This document shows, one piece after another, positions 1-5,103 of a DNA stretch of 6,766 nucleotides. Location of the stretch: NCBI GenBank assembly GCA_964244655.1, contig CAXTJU010000140.1, forward strand, positions 1 through 6,766. Direction: 5' to 3'. The position numbers and the translations under genes are program-made. This DNA is from LMUY01 sp964244655 (lineage in GTDB: Bacteria; Pseudomonadota; Alphaproteobacteria; Acetobacterales; Acetobacteraceae). The notes under the pieces were generated by a model. That model was given only the letters and a program-made list of their open reading frames with translations. It had not been told where the DNA came from and did no database searches. Every line of letters begins with the position of its first letter. Positions within the stretch are counted from its first letter, which is position 1.

Positions 1-2
1 GC

Positions 3-74
3 CCCTGCGCGCCGCAGGTCGCGCGTCACCTGGACCAGCTTCAGGCGGCCCTGAAATTGCGCATTAGCTGCTGA
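3..74 (+). CDS. Possible C-terminal end of a gene entering from the left
   Basis: One plus-strand frame is open from the window edge to a TGA at 72-74. Its 23 residues (ending LQAALKLRISC) look more protein-like than the other two frames, which end earlier with Arg- or Gly/Pro-rich translations. There is no start, no domain and too little sequence for a family call. It could equally be a chance frame. Confidence 0.2.
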   Translation, partial: PCAPQVARHLDQLQAALKLRISC

Positions 75-199
75 AATGAGGCGTAACTGATATGAGGCTG
101 ACGGACGAAAATCAGCACCGTGTAAAATCCCGACAGCCCTTGGACGAACATTCGTGATCATGCCGCGTTTTCTGCCGGTCCCAAGAGAGCCAACACGCC

Positions 200-337
200 A
201 TGCAGATGCCCGACCCGATTGCGCCACCCACGCCAGTGCCGCCGTATCCTGTCCCGGATGACGATCTGCTGCCGCCTCCGCCTGTCAAAGAGCCGCCCAG
301 CGATGTGCCGGCTGAGCCCGACCCGATGCGGATGTAG
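200..337 (+). CDS. Small proline-rich hypothetical protein (45 aa)
   Basis: The frame runs from ATG at 200 to TAG at 335-337 and encodes 45 residues, 18 of them proline, with an acidic DDD at 20-22 and a PPPP run at 25-28. A purine-rich AAGAGAG lies about ten bases before the ATG. No signal peptide, membrane helix or enzyme motif is visible, and the chain is probably disordered. Short acidic proline-rich proteins of this type occur as unnamed genes in many Proteobacteria (general knowledge, not checked here). Codon third positions are mostly G or C, as in real genes of this DNA. The glycine-rich frame on the opposite strand is its mirror. Function is unknown. The size and low complexity keep confidence moderate. 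Confidence 0.45.
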   Translation: MQMPDPIAPPTPVPPYPVPDDDLLPPPPVKEPPSDVPAEPDPMRM

Positions 338-342
338 GAAGG

Positions 343-546
343 GTGTGCAATCCGGCGGTAGCGGAGCGCGCCGCCTCGCATCTCAAGCCCTGGAAAAGCG
401 AAACCCTACCTCGCGATGGGACCTCTTACCCGGTTTTATACGGTGTTGCTGGGCCAAACCCGGTCCCGCTTCCCGAAGGAAGCCCCACTGCCGCCGCCTC
501 TGCGAGAGAGGGTCGTCCGGTTGTCGCGACAGAGTGGGTAGCCTAG
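343..546 (+). CDS. Doubtful small hypothetical frame (67 aa)
   Basis: A GTG-started frame begins five bases after the proline-rich gene stops and ends at TAG 544-546. An AGGAAGG lies at 336-342, but it is too close to the GTG for good ribosome spacing. The translation has an ordinary composition, with segments such as LPRDGTSYPVLYGVAGPNP, and no low-complexity bias. I recognise no domain, signal peptide or membrane segment. It is the only reasonable content I can see in 338-652, and otherwise that stretch appears empty. A longer plus-strand frame (219-914) crosses the same region but is Arg/Cys-rich and looks like a shadow. Confidence 0.25.
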   Translation: MCNPAVAERAASHLKPWKSETLPRDGTSYPVLYGVAGPNPVPLPEGSPTAAASAREGRPVVATEWVA

Positions 547-652
547 TTCTCAGGCCTACGCCACTGCCCGGCGCCGGCCCACCGCCCACGGGACTGCTGC
601 ACGCGCACCCGGCCGGGCCTCGAAGAAAGCGCCTATGGCCGGCTTTCAGGAT

Positions 653-677
653 GGCCGGCGCAGCAGGTCAGCCGGCC
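653..677. other. GGCCGGC hairpin over the 3' end of the 668-1012 gene
   Basis: GGCCGGC at 653-659 and GCCGGCC at 671-677 are perfect inverted repeats with an 11-base loop spanning the TGA of the minus-strand gene. It could end or protect the transcript. No T-run follows on either strand, so a standard intrinsic terminator is not supported. Confidence 0.3.
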
Positions 678-1012
678 AGGGGCAGGGCAAATTGCAGCAT
701 AGCCGCCTCGGCCGCGACCAGGGCCTTGCGGGCGGCGCGCAGCTGGGTCCGAGAGCTGTTGATTCGCCAGAACCCCTTGGCCTGCCAGTGCCGGCGCATC
801 GGGCCTTTCAGGCGGTTGGCGCTGCCCAGCGCGGCGCAATACATCGTATATCCGGCTTCCAGCAGCGGCACGTCCCGGCGGGCGATCATGAGCGCCCATT
901 CGGCGCGGGCTTGATCAGTGATGCCCAGGACCGTCGCGGCCGGGCGAATGAACGGGATGGACCGAAGCGGGTTGGTGCGGGCGAGCGGGTCGTGGGTTTG
1001 GTAGGTCGGCAT
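668..1012 (-). CDS. Hypothetical protein divergent from an Xre repressor (114 aa)
   Basis: I chose ATG at 1012 because a GGAG (1018-1021 on the plus strand) sits five bases upstream. An in-frame ATG at 1042 would add ten residues but has no comparable ribosome site and would lie beyond the operator palindrome. The 114-residue product begins MPTYQTHDPLARTN. It is helical and rich in Ala and Arg, with GFWRINSSRTQLRAARKAL near residues 80-98, and has no signal peptide or membrane segment. The helical layout with a late Arg-rich segment is loosely like small terminase subunits of the P27 type, but I see no diagnostic motif, so this is only a weak alternative. Its promoter region contains the palindrome at 1025-1041, so it is probably controlled by the divergent repressor. 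Codon use and the ribosome site support a real gene; function is unknown. Confidence 0.72.
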   Translation of the reverse strand: MPTYQTHDPLARTNPLRSIPFIRPAATVLGITDQARAEWALMIARRDVPLLEAGYTMYCAALGSANRLKGPMRRHWQAKGFWRINSSRTQLRAARKALVAAEAAMLQFALPLAG

Positions 1013-1024
1013 CTCATCTCCGCT

Positions 1025-1041
1025 TGAAGCAAATTGCTTCA
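1025..1041. promoter_or_regulatory. Operator-like palindrome 1
   Basis: TGAAGCAAATTGCTTCA is a perfect 17-bp palindrome around a central A at 1033. It lies between the candidate -10 and the ribosome site of the minus-strand gene, where a bound repressor would block transcription. A near copy lies at the start of the xre gene, which suggests one dimeric HTH regulator binds both. Confidence 0.65.
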
Positions 1042-1046
1042 TGTGA

Positions 1047-1077
1047 AAGATACTGCGTCATCATCGTCGTTGGTCAA
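1047..1077 (-). promoter_or_regulatory. Candidate promoter of the 668-1012 gene
   Basis: Read on the minus strand, TTGACC (1072-1077) could be a -35 box. The -10 could be CAGTAT (1050-1055, 16-base spacer) or TATCTT (1047-1052, 19-base spacer). Palindrome 1 begins directly downstream, over the expected transcription start. The -35 is good and the -10 ambiguous, so this is a prediction by eye. I found no equally clear promoter for the divergent xre gene. Confidence 0.4.
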
Positions 1078-1092
1078 GCTGTTTATGTCATG

Positions 1093-1109
1093 TGAAGTAA
1101 ATTGCCTCT
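1093..1109. promoter_or_regulatory. Operator-like palindrome 2, over the xre start codon
   Basis: TGAAGTAAATTGCCTCT matches palindrome 1 at 14 of 17 positions and keeps the same centre. Both copies are linked to the same neighbour sequence, CATGTGAA, at 1040-1047 and 1089-1096. The TTG start codon of the xre gene (1102-1104) lies inside the right half-site, so binding here would fit autorepression. Confidence 0.55.
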
Positions 1110-1335
1110 AACGGCCGGGCAGATAAGGGCTGCCAGGGGCTTTGTGGGATGGTCAGCTCGCCAGTTGGCAGAGGCGGCCAGCCTTGGCCTCTCGACCGTT
1201 CAGCGACTCGAGGCAGGTGGCTCAGTCACGCCGGCCAACATGAAGGCCATGCAGCAGGCCTTAGAAGCTGCCGGGATCGAATTTATCCCGGCCAACGGCG
1301 ACGGGGCAGGCGTGCGGTTGAAGGTGGGGGAGTGA
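1102..1335 (+). CDS. Small Xre-family HTH transcriptional regulator (77 aa)
   Basis: This is a single-domain helix-turn-helix protein of the Cro/CI (Xre) type, common as repressors in phages and islands. The first helix is about residues 4-14 (LTAGQIRAARGFVGW), the second about 18-27 (SARQLAEAAS), and the recognition helix about 31-38 (STVQRLEAG). The tail (EAAGIEFIPANGDGAGVRL) is the usual C-terminal signature of this alphaproteobacterial subtype. The start must be TTG 1102, because an in-frame TGA at 1093 excludes anything further upstream and the next candidate would cut helix 1. A weak TGAAG lies four bases before it. The gene probably represses itself and the divergent 668-1012 gene through the two palindromes. 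Its TGA overlaps the ATG of the next frame (TGATG), indicating coupled translation. DNA-binding identity is firm; targets are inferred from the palindromes. Confidence 0.85.
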   Translation: MPLTAGQIRAARGFVGWSARQLAEAASLGLSTVQRLEAGGSVTPANMKAMQQALEAAGIEFIPANGDGAGVRLKVGE

Positions 1336-1589
1336 TGGAAGAGCGAACGCCAGAAGAGCAGGCGCTGAACGACAACTTCCTGGAAGTCATCAACGGATTT
1401 AGTGTCGACGAATCTAATTACCTGATGTGAAATGGAAGCCTTGTTCAAGTCCAGAAGCGCGTTACCCTGTCTTGGTGGCAGACCATCGCTGCCACGGTCA
1501 TTGCCGCCGGTGCTCTGTCTCAAGGCATGCTTGCTGCCTATCAACTCGGTTGCGCGCTCTCATTATGGACAAGAGGGTGCCCGAAGTGA
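1335..1589 (+). pseudogene. Small membrane protein frame interrupted by in-frame TGA
   Basis: ATG 1335 overlaps the xre stop (TGATG) and has GGGGGAG just upstream, so translation very likely starts here. It gives 31 acidic residues (starting MEERTPEEQALNDNF) and meets TGA at 1428-1430. The same frame then stays open to TGA 1587-1589 and encodes 52 residues containing a convincing membrane helix (WWQTIAATVIAAGALSQGM, followed by LAAYQLGCALSLW). The second part has no ATG, GTG or TTG before the helix, and its stop overlaps the next GTG, as real genes do here. The simplest reading is one gene of 84 codons with a nonsense mutation. Alternatives are a true 31-residue peptide, stop readthrough, or a sequence error. 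The other frames here are Cys/Arg/Ser-rich and look like shadows. Function is unknown. Confidence 0.45.
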
Positions 1590-1729
1590 CTGCACTTACT
1601 CTGCCCCCATCACGCGGGCCAGGAATGGCTGCGGCGGCTTCTTCACGGCGGGATAGAACACGTCATCAGGCCCTTGTGGGTGAGGCACTTGACCTGCCGC
1701 AGCTCTATCCTGACAAGCATTCAATATAA
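1586..1729 (+). CDS. Small hypothetical protein (47 aa)
   Basis: GTG at 1586 overlaps the stop of the preceding frame (GTGA, 1586-1589), with GAGGG at 1573-1577 placed eight bases before it. The 47 residues start MTALTLPPSRGPGM, pass through a basic middle (SSRRDRTRHQ) and end ALDLPQLYPDKHSI. It stops 12 bases before the DUF3126-like gene. An in-frame ATG at 1565 could add seven residues, and the frame is open back to 1427, but that upstream part is Cys/His-rich and looks like a shadow of the membrane-protein frame. No signal peptide or family is recognised. The overlap and ribosome site favour a real gene, while its size keeps it uncertain. Confidence 0.4.
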   Translation: MTALTLPPSRGPGMAAAASSRRDRTRHQALVGEALDLPQLYPDKHSI

Positions 1730-1741
1730 GATAAGGTAACG

Positions 1742-1960
1742 ATGCCCACCATCACGCAAGCCGATCGCGCCCGCCTGCAAACTCGACTGCGGGCCATGCT
1801 GCACAGCCCAGGCATCGTGCTCGACCCGCCCGACAGCCAGGGCGGAACCGCACAGGTCCGCGTCGGCCGAGACGTGCTCGGCACTGTGGACCAGGTGGAC
1901 GAGGACGGCGAACGGTCGTGGGCAGTCACGTTGATCGTGCTGGAAGAGGACCTGACGTGA
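1742..1960 (+). CDS. DUF3126-like protein (72 aa)
   Basis: ATG 1742 follows an AAGGTAA ribosome site at 1734-1740. The 72-residue product resembles the DUF3126 family, small alphaproteobacterial proteins of about this length and unknown function. It shows the family-like layout: an N-terminal helix (ITQADRARLQTRLRAML), a strand carrying the V-x-V-G...G-T segment (VRVGRDVLGTVDQVDEDGE) and the ending S-W-A-V-T-L-I-V-L-E-E-D-L. The acidic DEDGE turn and final LEEDL are the most telling parts. No membrane segment or signal peptide is present, so it is cytosolic. Its TGA overlaps the GTG of the lipoprotein gene (GTGA), so the two are probably co-translated. The family is often chromosomal, so this could be an extra copy carried by the island; I cannot check for another. 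The family call is from memory of its pattern. Confidence 0.75.
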   Translation: MPTITQADRARLQTRLRAMLHSPGIVLDPPDSQGGTAQVRVGRDVLGTVDQVDEDGERSWAVTLIVLEEDLT

Positions 1961-2274
1961 GGCCTGGTGTCGGCCGGCTGTTGTCCTGGACCGTCCCGCT
2001 TGCCCTAGCCGCCTGCGGCGCCTCGTCGGGCGTCGTCCCGGTCGGGATTGACGCCTATGCCGTCTCCGAGATGCGCGCCGAGGCGATCGGCGGTGGAGCC
2101 CGCGCGCAAGCGGCCGTGCTGACGGAGGCGGCAGGCTTCTGCCAGCAGCAAGGGCGAGATGTGGCGGTGCTCGACCTGCGGCCGGGTGGCGATCCGCGCG
2201 GCTACTACTGGCCTACCGCGTTCACGGCGACGTTCCGGTGCGTCGCACAGAACAGCGACAGCCGCCCGGGGTAG
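1957..2274 (+). CDS. Small lipoprotein (105 aa)
   Basis: GTG 1957 overlaps the DUF3126 stop (GTGA). An earlier in-frame GTG lies inside the upstream gene and would spoil the signal peptide. Residues 1-20 form a lipoprotein signal: basic start (RPGVGR), hydrophobic core (LLSWTVPLALA) and lipobox L-A-A-C with Cys20 as the lipid-modified residue. The mature part has an A-rich helix (ARAQAAVLTEAAGFCQQQGR) and closes with TATFRCV. Its two remaining cysteines (in GFC and FRC) could form one disulfide. An E/A-A-x-x-FC-x-x-x-GR helix followed by a strand ending F-x-C recurs in small accessory lipoproteins of phages and islands, as I remember them. It is probably anchored in the inner or outer membrane, facing the periplasm. 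It is the last clear gene of the plus-strand cluster; its role is unknown. Confidence 0.78.
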   Translation: MRPGVGRLLSWTVPLALAACGASSGVVPVGIDAYAVSEMRAEAIGGGARAQAAVLTEAAGFCQQQGRDVAVLDLRPGGDPRGYYWPTAFTATFRCVAQNSDSRPG

Positions 2275-2530
2275 GCTGGACGAGGGGTCCATGCGCCGCC
2301 ACGTCCAGGGCGTCAGTAAGAGAAGGTGGCTGCTGCTCATACTGGGTAATAACGGCAGCTAAATGGACTTGCCTCGTTGCATCAACGGGGCCGGATTGCT
2401 TAAGCATCTTGCATCCATCGTCTGGACGCTCAGCGCTTGCAAAGTGCGGTCAGCTCGATTAGTTGTTCGGTGCCGCCGAACTTGACCGAGTTCTTCCGAC
2501 TCCCGCACGCCGTTAGCGTCGCGGGAATTA
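2275..2530. other. Region without a convincing gene; three hairpins
   Basis: I find no well-supported gene here. Weak possibilities are a 23-residue plus frame at 2291-2362 (after GAGGGG, core RRWLLLILG), a 40-residue plus frame at 2363-2485 starting directly after its stop, and a 61-residue minus frame at 2222-2407 that runs antisense into the lipoprotein gene. Three short hairpins are visible: 2372-2379 with 2383-2390 (loop CAT), 2465-2470 with 2476-2481 (GTTCGG/CCGAAC), and 2502-2510 with 2516-2525 (one bulge). The last lies six bases beyond the broken HTH gene's stop. None is followed by a T-run, so terminator function is not shown. Confidence 0.4.
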
Positions 2531-2832
2531 CTACTTTCCGGCGAAAGGAGCGCGGAACTGGGCCTGGGGCAAGCTTACCTCATAGGCCGTGATGCTCGCC
2601 TCGGTTATGATCTTGCGCCCCTCGACCTTGACCGCCAGTAGCTTCTGCTGTGCGAGCATCCAAGTGATGGTCGCTCGCGAGACACCAAATACTCGCCGGT
2701 CGCGGCGATCGTGCGCCCAAGGCGACGCTGGGAGTCCACAGCTAAGCGCGGCCCCGATGGGACCGCAGCTGTTTGGCTTCGATCTTGTGGCGCGTGGCTA
2801 ATACCTGTTTGAGCGTTTGCTTCGTGCATCAT
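2531..2832 (-). pseudogene. Excisionase-like HTH protein, frameshifted remnant
   Basis: The clearest part is minus 2691-2531. It reads FGVSRATITWMLAQQKLLAV followed by KVEGRKIITEASITAYE and ends at TAG 2531-2533. This is the winged-HTH pattern of excisionase or MerR-type binding domains: recognition helix VSRATI, then a basic wing and an ITEASI-x-A-YE end. This frame has no start of its own. A second frame (2828-2744) reads TKQTLKQVLATRHKIEAKQL, and a third (about 2744-2690) reads DSQRRLGRTIAATGEY. One added G in the GGGG run near 2753-2756 and one added T in the TTT run at 2687-2689 would join all three into a protein of about 100 residues. A further slip near the ATG at 2832/2829 (GGGGA upstream) is needed to start it. 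Downstream of an integrase operon, a directionality factor is a natural guess. Sequencing indels in homopolymers are an alternative. Confidence 0.55.
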
Positions 2833-2901
2833 AGTGTCCCCGTTGCATCATCGCGGACGTTCAAATGCCGGGACAGCTTGGCTCGAAAAAGAAGGAAAGA
2901 A

Positions 2902-3180
2902 TTAGGTAGGGTTCTTTCCAGCCCTACTTTTCCGCACCCCCTTCGCGATGAAGGAGGCTTTGACTACTTTCGTGTGGACCTTCCGAAAAAGGCTTTGCAC
3001 AATTTTCGCTCCCGGGCCGTCATCTCGTGAAACCGAAGTTACCCGAGTGCCGTAGCTCTGTAGTGCTTCCTAGACAAGATGTGCCAAACCCTCAACGTGC
3101 CTTGCATAGTCAGGTCGGGATGGGTTGCCCGGTCTAGGTTGGTCGGCTTCACCAAGATAAGTGAAGGTGAAAGCGCGCAT
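2902..3180 (-). pseudogene. Hypothetical frame of 92 codons cut by in-frame TAG
   Basis: ATG 3180 opens five bases after the previous frame's stop and gives 36 residues (starting MRAFTFTYLGEADQPRPG) up to TAG at 3070-3072. The same frame then continues for 55 residues to TAA at 2902-2904, including EALQSYGTRVTSVSRDDGPG and the basic FRKVHTKVVKASFIAKGVRK. Both halves have protein-like composition, and the junction (EGLAHLV stop EALQSYG) reads as one helix or strand interrupted by a single codon. I therefore treat it as one gene with an amber nonsense mutation. No family is recognised. The first half alone could be a 36-residue gene. No good ribosome site precedes the ATG, so it would depend on the upstream frame. 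Confidence 0.45.
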
Positions 3181-3185
3181 GTGGC

Positions 3186-3362
3186 CTAGCCAGAACTCAG
3201 CAGCGTGAAATTTTGTCCTAGTTCGCCGCTTGAATGGGCCGTTTCCCAGTTGCCTAATGCTTGTAGTGCTGGACTGGCCATAACTGCAGCATATTGCTGC
3301 TTCTTATTAGTTTCCATCAAGGCTTCAATGCTGTTTATGGCTTGCTTAAGGGCTGATGACGC
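3186..3362 (-). other. In-frame extension after TAA of the 131-aa gene, or a small gene
   Basis: Directly after the TAA at 3363-3365 the same frame remains open for 58 codons to TAG at 3186-3188. It reads ASSALKQAINSIEALMETNK, then KQQYAAVMASPALQALGNWE, and ends in a Ser/Gly-rich tail. The composition is clearly protein-like and mostly helical. Either the upstream 131-residue protein was once about 190 residues and now stops early, or a separate 43-residue gene starts at ATG 3317, where a weak GAAG lies five bases upstream. The stretch 3301-3360 is about 40% GC by my count, well below the integrase gene, which suggests a different origin or an old acquisition. No function can be assigned. Confidence 0.4.
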
Positions 3363-3758
3363 TTAGCCACATGCCGTTTGATATTCAAACATCCAGCTAA
3401 GCCCCGCTAATATCTCTCCCTCTGCCATCATGAGGGCCATGCGTTCCGCTATTGCACCAACATGCGTCGCCGATGGGGATGGCTTGCCCTCAAGTTCCTG
3501 CTCGAAGCAGTGCACCACCGTTCTGCGAAGCGCTTCACCCACGGCGCGTCTCCTGTTTGCTCGTTGCAGGAGCCAAGTCTTGCGCCTTTCGGCTCGTGCC
3601 GTCCGGGTCCTGAACCTTTGCAGCAGCCAAGCCTGCCGTTTCGCGTCCCTGACGCGCCGGAGTTCAGCCCGCTGCACCCAGTGCCGTACGCCTTTGACTT
3701 CCACCCAACCCAGGCGGCGATCGATGGGGCATAAGGGTCCTGTCTGCACGTCGCTCAC
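3363..3758 (-). CDS. Basic hypothetical protein coupled to the integrase (131 aa)
   Basis: The GTG at 3758 overlaps the integrase stop (GTGA, 3755-3758), so I start here. The same frame is open further upstream but only inside the integrase gene. The product begins VSDVQTGPLCPIDRR. It then has a very basic helical centre with a near-repeat: AKRQAWLLQRFRTRTARAER and RKTWLLQRANRRRA share the WLLQR core about 20 residues apart. A helical C-terminus (ERMALMMAEGEILAGLSWMF) follows. The repeat of a basic amphipathic helix could suit nucleic-acid binding, and coupling to an integrase suggests a role in recombination or its control, but both are inference. I recognise no family. The frame continues past its TAA for 58 codons, so this may be a shortened version of a longer protein. 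Confidence 0.6.
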   Translation of the reverse strand: MSDVQTGPLCPIDRRLGWVEVKGVRHWVQRAELRRVRDAKRQAWLLQRFRTRTARAERRKTWLLQRANRRRAVGEALRRTVVHCFEQELEGKPSPSATHVGAIAERMALMMAEGEILAGLSWMFEYQTACG

Positions 3759-5053
3759 GCCCGCTGCAGTTGGATGACGTTGCCCTGCGCCCGCCCGGTC
3801 AGCGCGGCTTCGACGTGCCCGGACCAGGCGACCAGCGCGGCCCGCTTCTCGGTCGCCCAATCGTGCCGCTGATAGACCCCTACAATGCCGGACCGGCTAC
3901 CCAACACATGGCCGAGCACTGCCTCGGTGACTTCCAGCCGCACCCCGAGCCGCTGCAGCCCGGTGGCCGTCGTCCTACGGAGGTCGTGAAGGCGCCAGAC
4001 AGGGAAGGGAGGAACGTCCGCACCTTCTCCGGCTGCCTTGGCACGGGCCTTCGCTATGGCGGCGTCCAGCTTGAGCTTCGCCTTGGACCAGCCCGAAAAC
4101 GGCGTGGCCCGGCCTTCGTTGAGCACTAGGCCATCTGTGCGCTCGAGGCCTTTTATAGCCGTGCGCGCCAGGTCGGATAGGGGGACGATATGCTCGACGC
4201 CGTTCTTCGCTCGCGCCCTTGGCAGCGTCCAAGTGGCCAGGTCGGGGGACAGTTCTTCCCACCGCAAGCCGGCCACTTCCTCCCGCCAGGCGCCGGTGGC
4301 CGCCAGCAGCCACACTATCCGGCCGTGGGCGTCCGTCGTGCCGGCGGCCTGCAGTATCTCGACCAGTTCGGCATCCGTCAGCACGCGCTCCCGTGACGGT
4401 GGCGCCTCGGGCACTGGGAGGGCGGTAAACGGGTTGGCAGGCACCATCTCGCGGCGCAGTGCCCACTGGTAGCAGGCTCGACCGTAGGCTACCGTGCGGC
4501 CGCTGATTGCCGCTTGGTCGCTGGCCATGCTGTTCGCCTTCCTGCGCCGGCCGATGCCGTCGATGACGGCGCGGATCGCCGCCCGATCGAGCTGGTCGGC
4601 CGCGGCAGCCAGGTGGGCCGCGAAGGCGTGCTTTAGCGCCCGCACCGCCTCGTCGGCGTATCGCGGCCGGCGATTGACCAGGTGCAGCCTGGCCCAGTCG
4701 TCTATCAGCACCTCCAGCGTGAGGCGCTCCTGCAACGCGCGGGCTTTCGCTGCTGCGGTGGCCGCCCGGCGGTCTGCGATCGGGTCGGCGCCCTTCCGCA
4801 CGGCCGCGCGGAGGTCGCTCGCTTCGGTGCGAGCCTGGGCGACTCCCATCATATCCCACACGCCGACGTGGAAGCGCCGCATAGCCCCGGCGTGGTCGCG
4901 GCAAGCCAGGACCCAACTGGCCTTGCCGACGGCCGTGATGCGAAGGCGGAGGCCGGGCATGGCGGCGTCGGAGATGTCCGCACGGGCCTTGCCTGCGATG
5001 GCTTCACGGACCGCCTTGCAGATAGCCGGCTCGGTCAAGTTCATCGTCGCCAT
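3755..5053 (-). CDS. P4-type tyrosine integrase with catalytic Arg replaced by Trp (432 aa)
   Basis: This is a site-specific tyrosine recombinase of the P4/DUF4102 type, which inserts islands at tRNA genes. From ATG 5053 the arm-binding domain occupies residues 4-85 (SDAAMPGLRLRITAVGKASW, then V-x-x-ARTEASDLRAA). A core-binding region follows, with the catalytic domain from about 200. I see catalytic Lys283 (RAKNGVEHIVPL), the H-x-x-R box His356/Arg359 (LHDLRRTTATG), His382 (VLGHV) and the nucleophile Tyr394 (GVYQRHDW). Where the family has T-G-x-R-x-x-E, this protein has T-G-A-W-R-E-E, so Trp256 (codon at 4286-4288) takes the place of the first catalytic Arg. Length is normal. Other starts are ATG 5044 and TTG 5080; TTG lies in a direct repeat. 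It lies some 180 bases from the tRNA-Lys remnant, reads into the island and overlaps the next gene by GTGA. The fold is certain; its activity is doubtful. Confidence 0.92.
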   Translation of the reverse strand: MATMNLTEPAICKAVREAIAGKARADISDAAMPGLRLRITAVGKASWVLACRDHAGAMRRFHVGVWDMMGVAQARTEASDLRAAVRKGADPIADRRAATAAAKARALQERLTLEVLIDDWARLHLVNRRPRYADEAVRALKHAFAAHLAAAADQLDRAAIRAVIDGIGRRRKANSMASDQAAISGRTVAYGRACYQWALRREMVPANPFTALPVPEAPPSRERVLTDAELVEILQAAGTTDAHGRIVWLLAATGAWREEVAGLRWEELSPDLATWTLPRARAKNGVEHIVPLSDLARTAIKGLERTDGLVLNEGRATPFSGWSKAKLKLDAAIAKARAKAAGEGADVPPFPVWRLHDLRRTTATGLQRLGVRLEVTEAVLGHVLGSRSGIVGVYQRHDWATEKRAALVAWSGHVEAALTGRAQGNVIQLQRA

Positions 5054-5069
5054 CACACCGTCCACTCTG

Positions 5070-5090
5070 CGGGGCTTCAACGGGGCTTCA
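5070..5090. repeat. Tandem 10-bp direct repeat upstream of the integrase
   Basis: CGGGGCTTCA occurs at 5070-5079 and again at 5081-5090, one base apart. The 11-base period places both copies on nearly the same face of the helix, as in sites for excisionase or a repressor. It lies in the integrase leader and overlaps the alternative TTG start at 5080. The role is inferred. Confidence 0.4.
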
Positions 5091-5103
5091 CAAGCACCCG
5101 AGA

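Noticed and set aside
219..914. 231-residue plus-strand open frame
   Set aside because: It overlaps the proline-rich gene and runs antisense to the 668-1012 gene, which has a good ribosome site; its translation is Arg/Cys-rich.
1428..1430. Selenocysteine or other programmed recoding at the TGA
   Set aside because: No evident stem-loop of the right kind follows, and TAG and TAA cases elsewhere in the island point to ordinary decay.
1102..1589. Toxin-antitoxin module (Xre plus small partner)
   Set aside because: The partner frames show no known toxin motif, and the linked membrane frame is interrupted by a stop.
2222..2407. 61-residue minus-strand frame starting MLKQSGPVDATRQ
   Set aside because: The first half looks plausible, but it has no clear ribosome site and ends antisense to the lipoprotein gene in Cys/Arg-rich sequence.
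2372..2525. Intrinsic terminators at three hairpins
   Set aside because: None of the stems is followed by a T-run on either strand.
3975..4916. 313-residue minus-strand open frame within the integrase gene
   Set aside because: It is Arg/Gly/Pro-rich, has no recognisable domain and overlaps a certain integrase in another frame; GC-rich DNA produces such frames.
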